Origin: an uncultured Acidiferrobacteraceae bacterium
Lineage (GTDB): Bacteria; Pseudomonadota; Gammaproteobacteria; Arenicellales; UBA868
DNA length: 36,796 nt
Assembly (NCBI GenBank): GCA_913031305.1
Contig: CAJWEF010000009.1
Coordinates: 1 to 36,796, forward strand
Direction: 5' to 3'
The translations under genes were made by a program, and so were the position numbers. Positions within the stretch are counted from its first letter, which is position 1; each line of letters begins with the position of its first letter. Below the pieces are notes generated by a model. It was not told the DNA's origin, did not search any database, and saw only the letters and a list, made by a program, of their open reading frames with translations. This document shows, in pieces, positions 23,208 to 31,748 of this stretch.

Positions 23208-23768
23208 TCACCCCGTGTTCAGGTTATCGAAGCGGCCGTAGATCAGGCCAAGCATGCCGACGGCATAGATATCGTCGCCTTCCAGTTCCAGCAACACCTG
23301 CGGAAGGCTCTCGGTTGCATGACCGCCAATGACTATGCCGTGGCGCGTCAAATCGAAACTGGTCTGGTGCAATGGACAAGGTCCGAGCGCCTGATCCGGC
23401 GCACTAAACGCACCGGGGCCCTCAAGAGAACCTCCCATATGCGTGCACAGGGCGTTAAACGCGACGATATTCTGGTCTGGGCCAATTCCACCACCAGCCA
23501 ATGCGTCCAACCGGAAAAGCAGACTATTAGAATTCTGGGCCTCATCCGGATAATTGAATTTGTGTGGCGAATTCAACTTCAGTGCGCTCAATTTACCAAT
23601 CAACTTGCGCGGATAACGGGCTACCTCAGCCGCCAGGGCCTTACCATCCAGGCCTGGCAAGCCCGGCAACAGCACCGTGCTGACGACTGCTGCACTGCCA
23701 CCAAAAAGGAATGCTCGACGCGTCATGCAGACGCCTGGTTTTTGAGTATCATCAATCGGATTTGACAT
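23208..23768 (-). CDS. idrB: Rieske [2Fe-2S] subunit, AioB/IdrB type
   Basis: A 186-residue Tat substrate: TRRAFLFGG near residues 16-24 with a hydrophobic run, cleaved around ALAAE. The Rieske ligands are C108 and H110 (CTHMGG) and C131 and H134 (CPLH). The two cysteines that form the usual Rieske disulfide are both absent (G113, L133). GIGPDQNIVAFNALCTH, GGHATESLPQVLL and VGMLGLIYGRFDN match AioB. It passes electrons between a c-type cytochrome and the molybdenum subunit. The TGA lies six bases before the idrA ATG. Loss of the disulfide is expected to affect the cluster potential; how much cannot be told from sequence. Confidence 0.8.
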   Translation of the reverse strand: MSNPIDDTQKPGVCMTRRAFLFGGSAAVVSTVLLPGLPGLDGKALAAEVARYPRKLIGKLSALKLNSPHKFNYPDEAQNSNSLLFRLDALAGGGIGPDQNIVAFNALCTHMGGSLEGPGAFSAPDQALGPCPLHQTSFDLTRHGIVIGGHATESLPQVLLELEGDDIYAVGMLGLIYGRFDNLNTG

Positions 23769-23780
23769 GGCTTTTTCCTG

Positions 23781-25013
23781 TTACTGTTGGCCAGCCGCAG
23801 CCAGGTAGCTTTCGAGGCCGATACGTTTAGCGCGGATTTGGGTTAATCCGGGCACATTCGGCAACACACCGTAAGGCGGTACCTCGGGAAGTTTCATCCG
23901 GATCTCATCACCGCTGATCTCTTCGAGAAAAACCACCAGGGCTTCTTTTTCCTCGTCGCTCAGATTCAACGGCTTTAAGATTGGCGTCTTGTTCTCCAGG
24001 CCATGGGTGCCATCGGTGAACTCATTCTCACCACCACCTTCGTTGTAGAAGTCGATCACTTCTTCCAAGGTGTAGAACTGTCCGGCGTGCATATAAGGTG
24101 CGGTATAAACGAGGTAACGCAGCGGTGCCGTGCGGTGTTTACCTACATCTACTGGCCGCTTGCTAGAAAAATACAGGCCGGCGTCATCCTTCCAATTGCG
24201 GTAGTGTTTCTCGTAAACGCCCTTGGCGTAGTTCTCCCAGCGGAAGGTCACGGTGTTGAGTCCCATCTCTTCCCACTCAAATGGTCGTGGCACACCCAGG
24301 TTGTAATACTTCTCGTCCGTCAGGGTCGAGCCGTTGTGACATTCGATGCAATTTGCCTTACCCTCAAACAACTGTTTACCCATCACCGCCTGCTCGGATA
24401 ATGCATCCAGGTCGCCAGCCAGATAACGATCAAGTGGTGTATCTTGCTGACTCAGGGTCCGTTCAAAGGTGGCAATGGCCATCCACGCGTCCCCTAGGTT
24501 AGGCTGCTGGGTTCCGAAAACCTCACGAAATTTTTCGATGTAGTACGGTGTCTGACGCAACCTGGCTTCCATCACGTCGTCCTCACCGTTGCCTGCCACG
24601 GCCCCTTTGTTGGCGATGGGTGCTTGCGCTTCGAGACTCTTGGCGTTTCCCTGCCAGAACAGCTTGCTCAGATAGGCGGTATTAACAACAGTCTGCGAAT
24701 TACGCCAGTGAACCGCGCCGGGATATCCGCGCGAGATCGGATCGTTAAACCCCCAACCTTGTTTGGGATCATGGCAGTCACCACAACTGAGGCTGGCGTC
24801 ACCGGTCAACTTGGGGTCAAAGAACAGCATCATGCCCAGATCCGCTTTCGCTTGTGTAATCGGGTTATCCGGTGGGGCCGGTGGAGGCGGTAACGGTGCC
24901 AGCGGTGGATCGATGTCTGGGTCACCCGTCGCCAGGGACGCGGGGCTCGCCAGAAACAGTGCCGTAGCCAGAGTCACCACTAACGATAGGGGCATCTGCA
25001 GTTGCGCTTTCAT
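23781..25013 (-). CDS. idrP1: dihaem cytochrome c peroxidase-family protein, IdrP1-like
   Basis: A 410-residue periplasmic protein of the CcpA/MauG family. A signal peptide (1-28) is followed by a proline-rich linker (37-50), then CGDCH (77-81) and CIECH (222-226). RNSQTVVNTAYL, FWQGNAKSLEAQA and APYMHAGQFYTLEEVIDFYNEGGG are family signatures. The ATG at 25013 has GGAG upstream; the frame is open to 25058 across the end of the previous gene. In iodate-reduction clusters two such peroxidases accompany the reductase and are thought to remove H2O2 or reduced iodine intermediates. P1 versus P2 is assigned only by distance from idrB. Confidence 0.75.
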   Translation of the reverse strand: MKAQLQMPLSLVVTLATALFLASPASLATGDPDIDPPLAPLPPPPAPPDNPITQAKADLGMMLFFDPKLTGDASLSCGDCHDPKQGWGFNDPISRGYPGAVHWRNSQTVVNTAYLSKLFWQGNAKSLEAQAPIANKGAVAGNGEDDVMEARLRQTPYYIEKFREVFGTQQPNLGDAWMAIATFERTLSQQDTPLDRYLAGDLDALSEQAVMGKQLFEGKANCIECHNGSTLTDEKYYNLGVPRPFEWEEMGLNTVTFRWENYAKGVYEKHYRNWKDDAGLYFSSKRPVDVGKHRTAPLRYLVYTAPYMHAGQFYTLEEVIDFYNEGGGENEFTDGTHGLENKTPILKPLNLSDEEKEALVVFLEEISGDEIRMKLPEVPPYGVLPNVPGLTQIRAKRIGLESYLAAAGQQ

Positions 25014-25029
25014 GATGTTCTCCACTGGG

Positions 25030-26184
25030 TTAGTTCGGGACTTCGAGCCAGTTGTCAATGATTTCGTACTCCAGGGGTATGCTGACCTTCTCTGCGGTAG
25101 GTGCAGTAGGGCTGCTGAGGCTGCGTAAAAATGCCACCAGTTGTGCCTGTTCTGAACCGTTCAGATCCAGCGGCGCAAGCTCAGTCGCCAGAGGATCATC
25201 ATGGCCGCCTCCGGCGGCATAGAACTCGACCACCTCTTCAAGCGTCTGCAATACGCCGTTGTGCATATAGGGCGCGGTGTAAACCGTTTCCCGCAGTGTC
25301 GGAGTGATGAAACTGCCCACATCCTTGTAATCCTTGCTGACCAGGAAATAGCCCACGTCACGGCGCCAGATATCGGCTTTGGGAACACCATGATTGGTGA
25401 TTACCGCGCGGTAAGCGATGTGTCGCAGGGGGTCGCGGAAGATCTCGAGATTCTCCGGCACACCAGTGTTGTGCGGTCTGCCATCGGAGAAATACGGGCC
25501 GTTGTGACAGGCGATACAACCCGCCTTTCCCTCGAACAGGATGCGGCCCAATTGGGCCTCTCCCGACAGCATCCCAGTGTCGAATGGGGTGTTGCTCGAA
25601 GTGAGCGTGCGCATGAATGCGTCTAGCGCCTTGCGACCCCTGCCCGAACTGCACTCGCCGTTGAAATTCTCCTGACACATCTGGACATAGACCGGGTCTT
25701 GTTTCATGCGCTCGTGCATCATTCGCATGTCCGTGTTCATCATCATGGTTTCAGTTATCTGGTCGCGCACGACATCGTTAAGGTTAGCCCCCATGTGGCC
25801 ATCCCAACCCCATCCGGTATCAGCAAAGTCCTCCTTGTACGCTACGTTGAGAAGCGTAGGTGCGTTTCGGAAATGGCGGGTACCGGGATAGGCGTCCGAC
25901 AGCGCCATGGGCTGGCCTTCCTTATCAGTCTGGCGGGTAAAACCCTGGCGTGGGTCATGGCAGGTTGCGCAACTGATGGCGCCGTCTCCTGAAACCCGAA
26001 CATCAAAAAACAGGCGCTGACCCATCTTTACCAGGTTCGGGTTCGGTGCCTCCTTTTCTGGCAGGGGCCCGATGGTTGGGAAGTTTCCAGCCGGGGCTGT
26101 CGTCCCCAATGCCGGCAGAACCGCCAATAGCAGAGCACTGACTGCCATGCGGGTAATTCGAGAATTGGGCTTTGGTGATGTCAT
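25030..26184 (-). CDS. idrP2: dihaem cytochrome c peroxidase-family protein, IdrP2-like
   Basis: A 384-residue second member of the CcpA/MauG family. The signal peptide (about 1-32) precedes CATCH (72-76) and CIACH (223-227), with APYMHNGVLQTLEEVVEFYAAGGG towards the end. It differs from its neighbour by a Met-rich stretch (ITETMMMNTDMRMMHERM, about 143-160) and an extra cysteine pair (C170, C178). The stop lies 16 bases before the idrP1 ATG. The Met-rich stretch could bind copper or be a simple loop; the sequence does not decide. Role as for IdrP1. Confidence 0.75.
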   Translation of the reverse strand: MTSPKPNSRITRMAVSALLLAVLPALGTTAPAGNFPTIGPLPEKEAPNPNLVKMGQRLFFDVRVSGDGAISCATCHDPRQGFTRQTDKEGQPMALSDAYPGTRHFRNAPTLLNVAYKEDFADTGWGWDGHMGANLNDVVRDQITETMMMNTDMRMMHERMKQDPVYVQMCQENFNGECSSGRGRKALDAFMRTLTSSNTPFDTGMLSGEAQLGRILFEGKAGCIACHNGPYFSDGRPHNTGVPENLEIFRDPLRHIAYRAVITNHGVPKADIWRRDVGYFLVSKDYKDVGSFITPTLRETVYTAPYMHNGVLQTLEEVVEFYAAGGGHDDPLATELAPLDLNGSEQAQLVAFLRSLSSPTAPTAEKVSIPLEYEIIDNWLEVPN

Positions 26185-26203
26185 CTATATCCCCTCTTCT
26201 GGT

Positions 26204-26998
26204 TTACTCGGAGTCGGAGAACGTGAAATCTGCGCTTGCTGTCGCACCGGCAGACACACTGATTTTTGTCTTCTGGATGCCAAAGCGTGGATGCCAAGCC
26301 TTGACGGTGTAATCCCCTGATGGCACGCCATCAATGGAATAACTGCCATCCTCGCCGACGACCACCGCGTACGGGTGCCCCGGGGCCATCATGAAACCGA
26401 ACATGAAATTGTGGGCCTCGCAGTTCAAACTGATGAATGGCGATCGGCGCGGTTTCAGCTTTTTGATGATGTCACCCGGATCAGGTTGGCCGAAATTGAA
26501 CATGGTCCGCTTTACTACCCGACCCTTTTCAACGCCAATCATCTCGCGGGTGTTGATGTTGTGCAGGACTGAATCGGGATCCGCATGGCGTATGGTGATC
26601 TTGCCGGGTCGGACAACCTGCGCCCATGGGCGAAATCGACAACCCTCCTGCAGCACCAGATACCCCTCTCCCTGGGGCTCGCCCCATTGCTTGCCCGAAG
26701 CGATCTTGTCTATAAATACAAAGCTGCCTCGCAACGCGCCGTCTTTGACGTCTACCCATACGACCTCGCGGTAGCCGCTACCATCTTCGTCACACACATC
26801 CGGGTTTTTGTTGATGGCGATTCGATCTATTGCGTCCACCGGCAGTTCTCCAGTGAAAGTGACGCGCCCAGAAATGTTCCCGCCATCGGTTACTTCGATC
26901 TCCTGGTACTGCTTTTTGGCCGCGAGTCCTGCTGGGGGCAACGCCAGCAGTAGGCTCAGGGCCGCCAGCAACTGACCCGAACGTCGAAACATTGACAT
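26204..26998 (-). CDS. secreted cupredoxin-like protein with C-terminal carboxypeptidase-regulatory-like domain
   Basis: A 264-residue exported protein, first gene of the sigma-54-controlled operon. A Sec signal (1-27) precedes a beta-rich domain beginning ISGRVTFTGELP. The middle part holds a possible type 1 copper set: H146 (LHNIN), C193, H196 (NCEAHNFMFGFM) and M199 or a nearby Met. The last 60 residues (EDGSYSIDGVPSGDYTVKAWHP) match the carboxypeptidase-regulatory-like fold often joined to such domains. The ATG has GGAGAG upstream. It may be the periplasmic electron donor to the Rieske subunit, or a copper sensor/carrier. Sco at 3449-4060 is the obvious copper supplier. I know of no published link of this protein to idr genes. 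Confidence 0.7.
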   Translation of the reverse strand: MSMFRRSGQLLAALSLLLALPPAGLAAKKQYQEIEVTDGGNISGRVTFTGELPVDAIDRIAINKNPDVCDEDGSGYREVVWVDVKDGALRGSFVFIDKIASGKQWGEPQGEGYLVLQEGCRFRPWAQVVRPGKITIRHADPDSVLHNINTREMIGVEKGRVVKRTMFNFGQPDPGDIIKKLKPRRSPFISLNCEAHNFMFGFMMAPGHPYAVVVGEDGSYSIDGVPSGDYTVKAWHPRFGIQKTKISVSAGATASADFTFSDSE

Positions 26999-27081
26999 AC
27001 CGTGCTCTCCTGTTTGGATTGGGTATCTGGGCAGTCGGCATCACAATTGCCGCCCACCGGTGTGCATGTATCCTAGGAATA

Positions 27082-27097
27082 AGCAACAAACGTGCCA
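27082..27097 (-). promoter_or_regulatory. sigma-54 (RpoN) promoter of the idr-like operon
   Basis: Minus strand reads TGGCAC-GTTTG-TTGCT, a full match to TGGCAC-N5-TTGCW, with G as the extra consensus base after the first hexamer. The predicted start is near 27071, giving a leader of about 70 bases to the ATG at 26998. A sigma-54-type activator is encoded immediately upstream. Arsenite oxidase operons are also known to use RpoN with AioSR, which supports the logic. Confidence 0.82.
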
Positions 27098-27125
27098 GAC
27101 ACTCCAAAGGCGCACAGATTCAAGG

Positions 27126-27135
27126 AAATTGCCGG
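27126..27135. promoter_or_regulatory. half-site AAATTGCCGG, possible activator site
   Basis: The same 10 bases make up the right side of the palindrome at 27252-27266. This copy lies about 60 bases upstream of the predicted start and its left arm is poorly matched. A third shorter core, ATTGCCG, lies near 27046 inside the leader. Confidence 0.35.
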
Positions 27136-27251
27136 GAAACACAGCCCTGGGCTCCCGAGGCGTGCGCCGTAACCGAGGCTGTGATGAACGTATCGTTCAA
27201 ACTCAGGCGGGATAAGGCTGCACGGCGTTCACTATGGAGACGGCAGACGGC

Positions 27252-27266
27252 CCGGCAAATTGCCGG
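27252..27266. promoter_or_regulatory. palindrome CCGGCAA-A-TTGCCGG, likely upstream activator sequence
   Basis: Seven-base perfect arms around one base, centred about 188 bases upstream of the predicted sigma-54 start. The position and symmetry are those of a binding site for an NtrC-family dimer. The obvious candidate is the response regulator encoded next to it. Confidence 0.5.
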
Positions 27267-27330
27267 CGCCTTGCGCCCAACCTAGACATCCATGCGTGGT
27301 GCGACAAAGGCCCGGACGAAGACCAAAGGG

Positions 27331-28710
27331 TCAGGGGTCGTCAGGCTCAGATGCTGAGGCGGCGCCTGGTTCTTTCAGGTTGTACTGATTAATCAATCGC
27401 CGCAAACGTGGTCTGGAAGTGCCCAGAATCTCACAGGCGCAACCACGATGCCAGCCAGTATGCTGCAGTACCCGCAGCACGTGTGCCCTTTCCACGTCCT
27501 GCAGGCTCAGTCGGGCATCGGTGACCGGCGCAAGCGATGACACCTGTGTGTGCAACTGTGGCGGCAGCAGATCAAGCGTGACTGTGTCACCCGGACACAT
27601 GGCCACCGCTTTCATCAACAGGTTCTCGAGTTCCCGAACGTTGCCCGGCCAAGTGTAAGCATAAAAGGCCTCCATCACCTCTGCGGAGATAGTCGCAACG
27701 CTTTTGTGGAACTCGCGGTTAATCCGCCCAAGCAGGTAGGATATAAGCGATGGGAGGTCCTCGAGCCGGTCTTTCAAAGCGGGCACCGGGATATTGACCA
27801 CCTGAAGCCGGTAAAACAGGTCTTCACGGAAGCGGTTATCGGCAACCAATTGCTTCAGGTTCGCGTTGCATGCCGAGATGATCCTGGCATTCGTTTGCCG
27901 GATTTCCTTGCCTCCCACCGGCAAATATTCTTTCTCCTGGAGCACTCGCAGCAACTTGGCCTGGATGTTGGGAGAAAGTTCCCCCACCTCATCAAGAAAG
28001 ATCGTGCCGTCCTGGGCCAGGGCAAACTTTCCCGGCTGACTGCTGATTGCGCCGGTGAATGCCCCTTTCTCATGGCCGAACATGTCAGACTCCAGCAGGG
28101 TCTCGACCAGTGCTGCACAGTTGATAGCAACAAACGGGCCATCCGGGGTCGGACCCACCCGGTGCAGATTTCGCGCTACCAGCTCCTTCCCGGTACCGCT
28201 GGGCCCCGAAATATGCACGGTCACCGGCTTGTGCGCTATCAGCCCAATAGTCTTGAAAACTTCTTTCATCGGCCGACTATTACCAATCATGGTGTAACCA
28301 CGATGACTTGTCTGGTGTTCCAACACCAGTTGCAGTCCCGCCACATCACTCTGGCGGCGGTTAATCGCCCGCTCCACTGCCTGGTCCATCTCTGAAATAT
28401 CAATGGGTTTGGTGATGTAGTCATCGGCACCGCGCTGCATTGCCGTAATAGTGCTATCCATGTCATCGAATGCAGTGATGATGATCACCGGGGTCTGCGC
28501 AAAGCGGGTCTTGAAACCGGGTAATGCTTCCAAACCACTGCGGCCGGGCATGCGGATATCCAGAATAATCAGGTTGGGTCCAAAAGATTCAGCCACGCTC
28601 ATGCCCGCGGCAGCATCGTGAGCTATCTCGACCTCGTGGGTTGCACGGAAGTGCAGCTGCAACGTACGGCAGCTGGCTACATCATCATCGATGATCAGGA
28701 TTTTAGCCAT
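27331..28710 (-). CDS. sigma-54-dependent response regulator (NtrC/AioR type)
   Basis: A 459-residue transcription activator. The receiver domain (1-115) has the acidic pocket DDD (8-10), phospho-acceptor D51 and K101. The AAA+ domain holds Walker A GPSGTGKE (169-176), the sigma-54 contact loop GAFTGA (216-221) and the DEVGELS Walker B region. A Fis-type helix-turn-helix (about 405-445) ends it. The ATG at 28710 (MAKILIIDDD) overlaps the kinase stop, so the two are coupled; the frame is open to 28839. All functional motifs are intact. Two sigma-54 promoters in the window (27082-27097 and 17821-17836) are its likely targets. Confidence 0.88.
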   Translation of the reverse strand: MAKILIIDDDVASCRTLQLHFRATHEVEIAHDAAAGMSVAESFGPNLIILDIRMPGRSGLEALPGFKTRFAQTPVIIITAFDDMDSTITAMQRGADDYITKPIDISEMDQAVERAINRRQSDVAGLQLVLEHQTSHRGYTMIGNSRPMKEVFKTIGLIAHKPVTVHISGPSGTGKELVARNLHRVGPTPDGPFVAINCAALVETLLESDMFGHEKGAFTGAISSQPGKFALAQDGTIFLDEVGELSPNIQAKLLRVLQEKEYLPVGGKEIRQTNARIISACNANLKQLVADNRFREDLFYRLQVVNIPVPALKDRLEDLPSLISYLLGRINREFHKSVATISAEVMEAFYAYTWPGNVRELENLLMKAVAMCPGDTVTLDLLPPQLHTQVSSLAPVTDARLSLQDVERAHVLRVLQHTGWHRGCACEILGTSRPRLRRLINQYNLKEPGAASASEPDDP

Positions 28711-31690
28711 CGGCCTTGGTGATCCTCGCCTCACCGGCAATGCCCCCAGGCCCTGCGACGAGAGCAACCGGTGTATCGGCTTGTTTGTCAGGCTTTTGTA
28801 ACGGCCGCGTCGGCAAGATAATGGATGCCCGCGCACCACCGACAGGCTCGTTTTCCAGAGTCACAATGCCGCTGTGGGCTCCGATGATCTGGCGAACGAT
28901 GGTCAAGCCAAGCCCGGTTCCCTTGGCCCGACTGGTAAAAAAGGCATCAAATGCACGACGGCCGGTTTCGGCGTCCAATCCGGGCCCATTATCTATTATC
29001 TCGATCCGGATCACGGGAGTTTCCTCACCCAGATCCAGGTGGGTTCGGACGCTAATCCGGGGGTTCACCGTTCCTGCTTCAACACAGGCCTCAATCGCAT
29101 TCATAATCAGGTTGGAAACGACTTGTTGCAATCGGTGCGAATCACCATAGATGGTCGGCAGTGAAGGCTGATTCCAGGCGTTCAGTTGTACCTGGTGACG
29201 TTGAAGTTGCTCTTGGCAGAGGAGAATGGTCCTTTCTATGGTTTTGGTGATATCAAACCACTCCCGTTTGAGCACCGGCGGGCGCGAGTAGGCAAGCAGT
29301 TCGTTCAGGATATTTTCCATGTACTGTACCTGTTCCAATGCAATAACGCGCAATTCCTCATCGCCAGAATCAGCGCCCTTGTCAGAGGAGCGGCTCATGA
29401 TTTGCAATCCCATCTTCACCGAAGACAAAGGATTGCGAAGATCGTGAGCGACCATCGCGGCCATACGACCCACCGTAGCGAGGGCGTGAGTTTCAACAAC
29501 CTGCCGGTTGCGCTCCTCCAGTTTGTGCTTCAGTGTTTCGTGCACGGTCAGGTCAATAATGGAGCTAAGCACCATGATCCCGTCTTCGGTGTCTATCGGA
29601 TTAAGGCCAATATCCACCGGGATTCGGTGTCCGTCACGGTGTTCACCAAAAAGAGCTACTCCGGTTCCCATTTCCCGGGTCGCCGGCGCGCGCCGATATT
29701 CTCGGCGCAGGCCTGCATGATGTTTACGTGCCTGCTGGGGCACTAATATCTCTATCGGCTGGCCGAGGATTTCCTCGCGACTGTAGCCAAACATCTGCTC
29801 GGCCCGAGAATTAGCCAGGACAATCAGGCCATCAGAATTGGACAGCACCATCGCGCTCGGCGCAGCTTCCACCGCCAGTTTGAAATTTTTCTCCAGTCGG
29901 GTCCGCTCAGTGATGTCCTCTTTCGTAGCCAAAAAATGAGTTATCTCACCGGCCTCGTTACGCAGTGGCGAAATCCGAGCTGTCTCAGAATAGACTTGAC
30001 CACTCTTTTTCCGGTTATAAAAAACCCCCTTCCAGTCACGACCCGCTTTGAGATTTGCCCAAAGTTGCCGGTAATCCTCTGACGGAGTCTTACCGGATTT
30101 GAGAATACTCGGTTTACAGCCGAGAACCTCCGCGCTGCTATAACCTGTCAACTCACTGAATCGTGCATTAACGTATTCAATGTGGCCGTCGGTATCGGTA
30201 ATCATCACCGATACCGGGCTTTGCTCGGTAGCAACAGCAAGCCTGCGAAACCGCTCATCCTCCGGCAACTCCTGCCGCGGCACAGCACCGAGATAGACCA
30301 CGCCCGTAACTACACCGGCGCTGTTACGCTGTAACGACTCACTCCAATTCAACCGATAGTTATCGCCGCCGCGCCCATAAAGACCGGCGTCCAGCAAGCC
30401 GGAGTCCCGTTTACCCTCGGATAATTCCCGAAGGCGCGCACGGCAGGTCTCACCTGCCGTCGGGGCGACCAGGGTGTCAATCCGGGACTTGCCCAGCAGG
30501 TGCGCTCGAGAATAGCCCGAATACTCCAACACCGAATCGTTCACAAAAACGATATGGTCAGAAAGGTCTGTAGCAATCACGGGATTAGGTGCATATTTGA
30601 GCGCCTCAACCAATGGTTCACACTGTCCAAGCCATACCCGGGCACCCAACTGTGCTGCCCGCACAACACCGTAGCCGACAGTTGCGAGCATTACCAGGAG
30701 AAGCAGAAGTCCATAGGCTATAAGATAATTTCCCAAACCCAACTCCTGGCGCAGTAACCCGGCGGGAAAGAGCGACACCACAAACCAGGCCGGCGAAGAA
30801 GTTTCGAGTACACCAGCCGATGAGAGGGAGTTAAGCCGGGTAAAAGTAAACATGCCGCGGCGGTTGAGGTAGGTACCAGAAGCCTGTTGCGCCATCTGTC
30901 GCCAGATTGTGGGGTAGTGATTCTGGAACCGGGCATCTGAGTCGTAGGCGAAACCCCATTCGAGTTCCTGGCGTGGATTACTGAGCCAGTAACCCCGCTG
31001 ATCCAGTACCGTCAGCCGATCACCGGCTGCCCCCATACCCGCCCTGAAGATCTCGGCCAGGGCCTCACCACGGTAATTAATCAGGACTACGCCACGGGGG
31101 TGGCCACCATCATCAAATACCGGCGTCGCAACCCGGAACATGGGGCGCGGAACCGCTTCGGACTCACCCCATTCGACATTGACATCAACCGGCGAAATAT
31201 AGATCTGGCCCGCCTCCAGATCACGAGCTTGAGTAAAATAGTATCGCTTGGACTTGTCCTGAAGATCCTGTCGCTCTACCACCTCGAGTCCCTCCGGACT
31301 CAGGTTGATTCGCACAATTTCCCGGCCGGGGTAGTTGAGGAGTCGAATCTGGTCGTACATTGGCCGTTCCCGACCTAGTATGCTGAAGTACTCAGCCAGG
31401 GTCCCGGCCCGTGCATCCCCAAGAGACGCGGGAACGCCGACCCGTTCCACAATCTGGGCTAATACCCGTATGTCAGAGACGGCGCTGGCGAGTGCCCCTT
31501 GAATGACCAAGCGAGCCTGATCCACCACCAGGCGCTCTTGCTGGCGCTGGTCTTCCCGGAATCCTTTAAGGTCCAGGAAGTACTGGCCGACCCCAATCAG
31601 GATGACCGTCGATGCAATAACCAGCAACAAGACCGCCGACTCGATCAGAGCTCGATTACGCGGATTCTGTACGGTCGGCTCCGTTCTCAC
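28703..31690 (-). CDS. membrane sensor histidine kinase with double-Cache-like sensor and three PAS domains
   Basis: About 995 residues from a GTG at 31690. Helix 1 (14-35) and helix 2 (321-343) enclose a periplasmic sensor of about 285 residues resembling a double Cache domain (ISPVDVNVEWGE, then RVATPVFDD..HPRGVVLINYRGEAL). Then come three PAS domains (about 358-470, 480-598, 602-716), the second with a PAC tail DITERTRLE. The HisKA box AHDLRNP carries H749; the ATPase has N860, DNGPG (900-904) and GTGLGL (924-929). The start is uncertain: the frame is open to 31999 inside the preceding gene, and an ATG at 31807 is possible. It partners the regulator at 27331-28710. The ligand is unknown; an oxyanion or iodine species would be a guess. 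Confidence 0.85.
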   Translation of the reverse strand: MRTEPTVQNPRNRALIESAVLLLVIASTVILIGVGQYFLDLKGFREDQRQQERLVVDQARLVIQGALASAVSDIRVLAQIVERVGVPASLGDARAGTLAEYFSILGRERPMYDQIRLLNYPGREIVRINLSPEGLEVVERQDLQDKSKRYYFTQARDLEAGQIYISPVDVNVEWGESEAVPRPMFRVATPVFDDGGHPRGVVLINYRGEALAEIFRAGMGAAGDRLTVLDQRGYWLSNPRQELEWGFAYDSDARFQNHYPTIWRQMAQQASGTYLNRRGMFTFTRLNSLSSAGVLETSSPAWFVVSLFPAGLLRQELGLGNYLIAYGLLLLLVMLATVGYGVVRAAQLGARVWLGQCEPLVEALKYAPNPVIATDLSDHIVFVNDSVLEYSGYSRAHLLGKSRIDTLVAPTAGETCRARLRELSEGKRDSGLLDAGLYGRGGDNYRLNWSESLQRNSAGVVTGVVYLGAVPRQELPEDERFRRLAVATEQSPVSVMITDTDGHIEYVNARFSELTGYSSAEVLGCKPSILKSGKTPSEDYRQLWANLKAGRDWKGVFYNRKKSGQVYSETARISPLRNEAGEITHFLATKEDITERTRLEKNFKLAVEAAPSAMVLSNSDGLIVLANSRAEQMFGYSREEILGQPIEILVPQQARKHHAGLRREYRRAPATREMGTGVALFGEHRDGHRIPVDIGLNPIDTEDGIMVLSSIIDLTVHETLKHKLEERNRQVVETHALATVGRMAAMVAHDLRNPLSSVKMGLQIMSRSSDKGADSGDEELRVIALEQVQYMENILNELLAYSRPPVLKREWFDITKTIERTILLCQEQLQRHQVQLNAWNQPSLPTIYGDSHRLQQVVSNLIMNAIEACVEAGTVNPRISVRTHLDLGEETPVIRIEIIDNGPGLDAETGRRAFDAFFTSRAKGTGLGLTIVRQIIGAHSGIVTLENEPVGGARASIILPTRPLQKPDKQADTPVALVAGPGGIAGEARITKADG

Positions 31691-31748
31691 AACACCAACC
31701 GGAGCCAGTGCCCCAGTCCCGATCGAAGTTGGCGCGCCAAGCCAGGCA

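Larger units (their letters stand above)
26999..27330. other. intergenic control region of the idr-like operon
   Basis: 332 bases between the cupredoxin-like gene and the response regulator gene, both minus strand. It contains the sigma-54 promoter (27082-27097), a 15-base palindrome (27252-27266) and two further copies of its half-site core (near 27046 and 27128). I see no small gene and no strong terminator behind the regulator gene. Confidence 0.65.

Noticed and set aside
20502-23768. Calling the enzyme a plain arsenite oxidase (aioAB)
   Set aside because: The linked dihaem peroxidase pair and the missing arsenite-contact His and Glu fit iodate-reductase-type clusters better.
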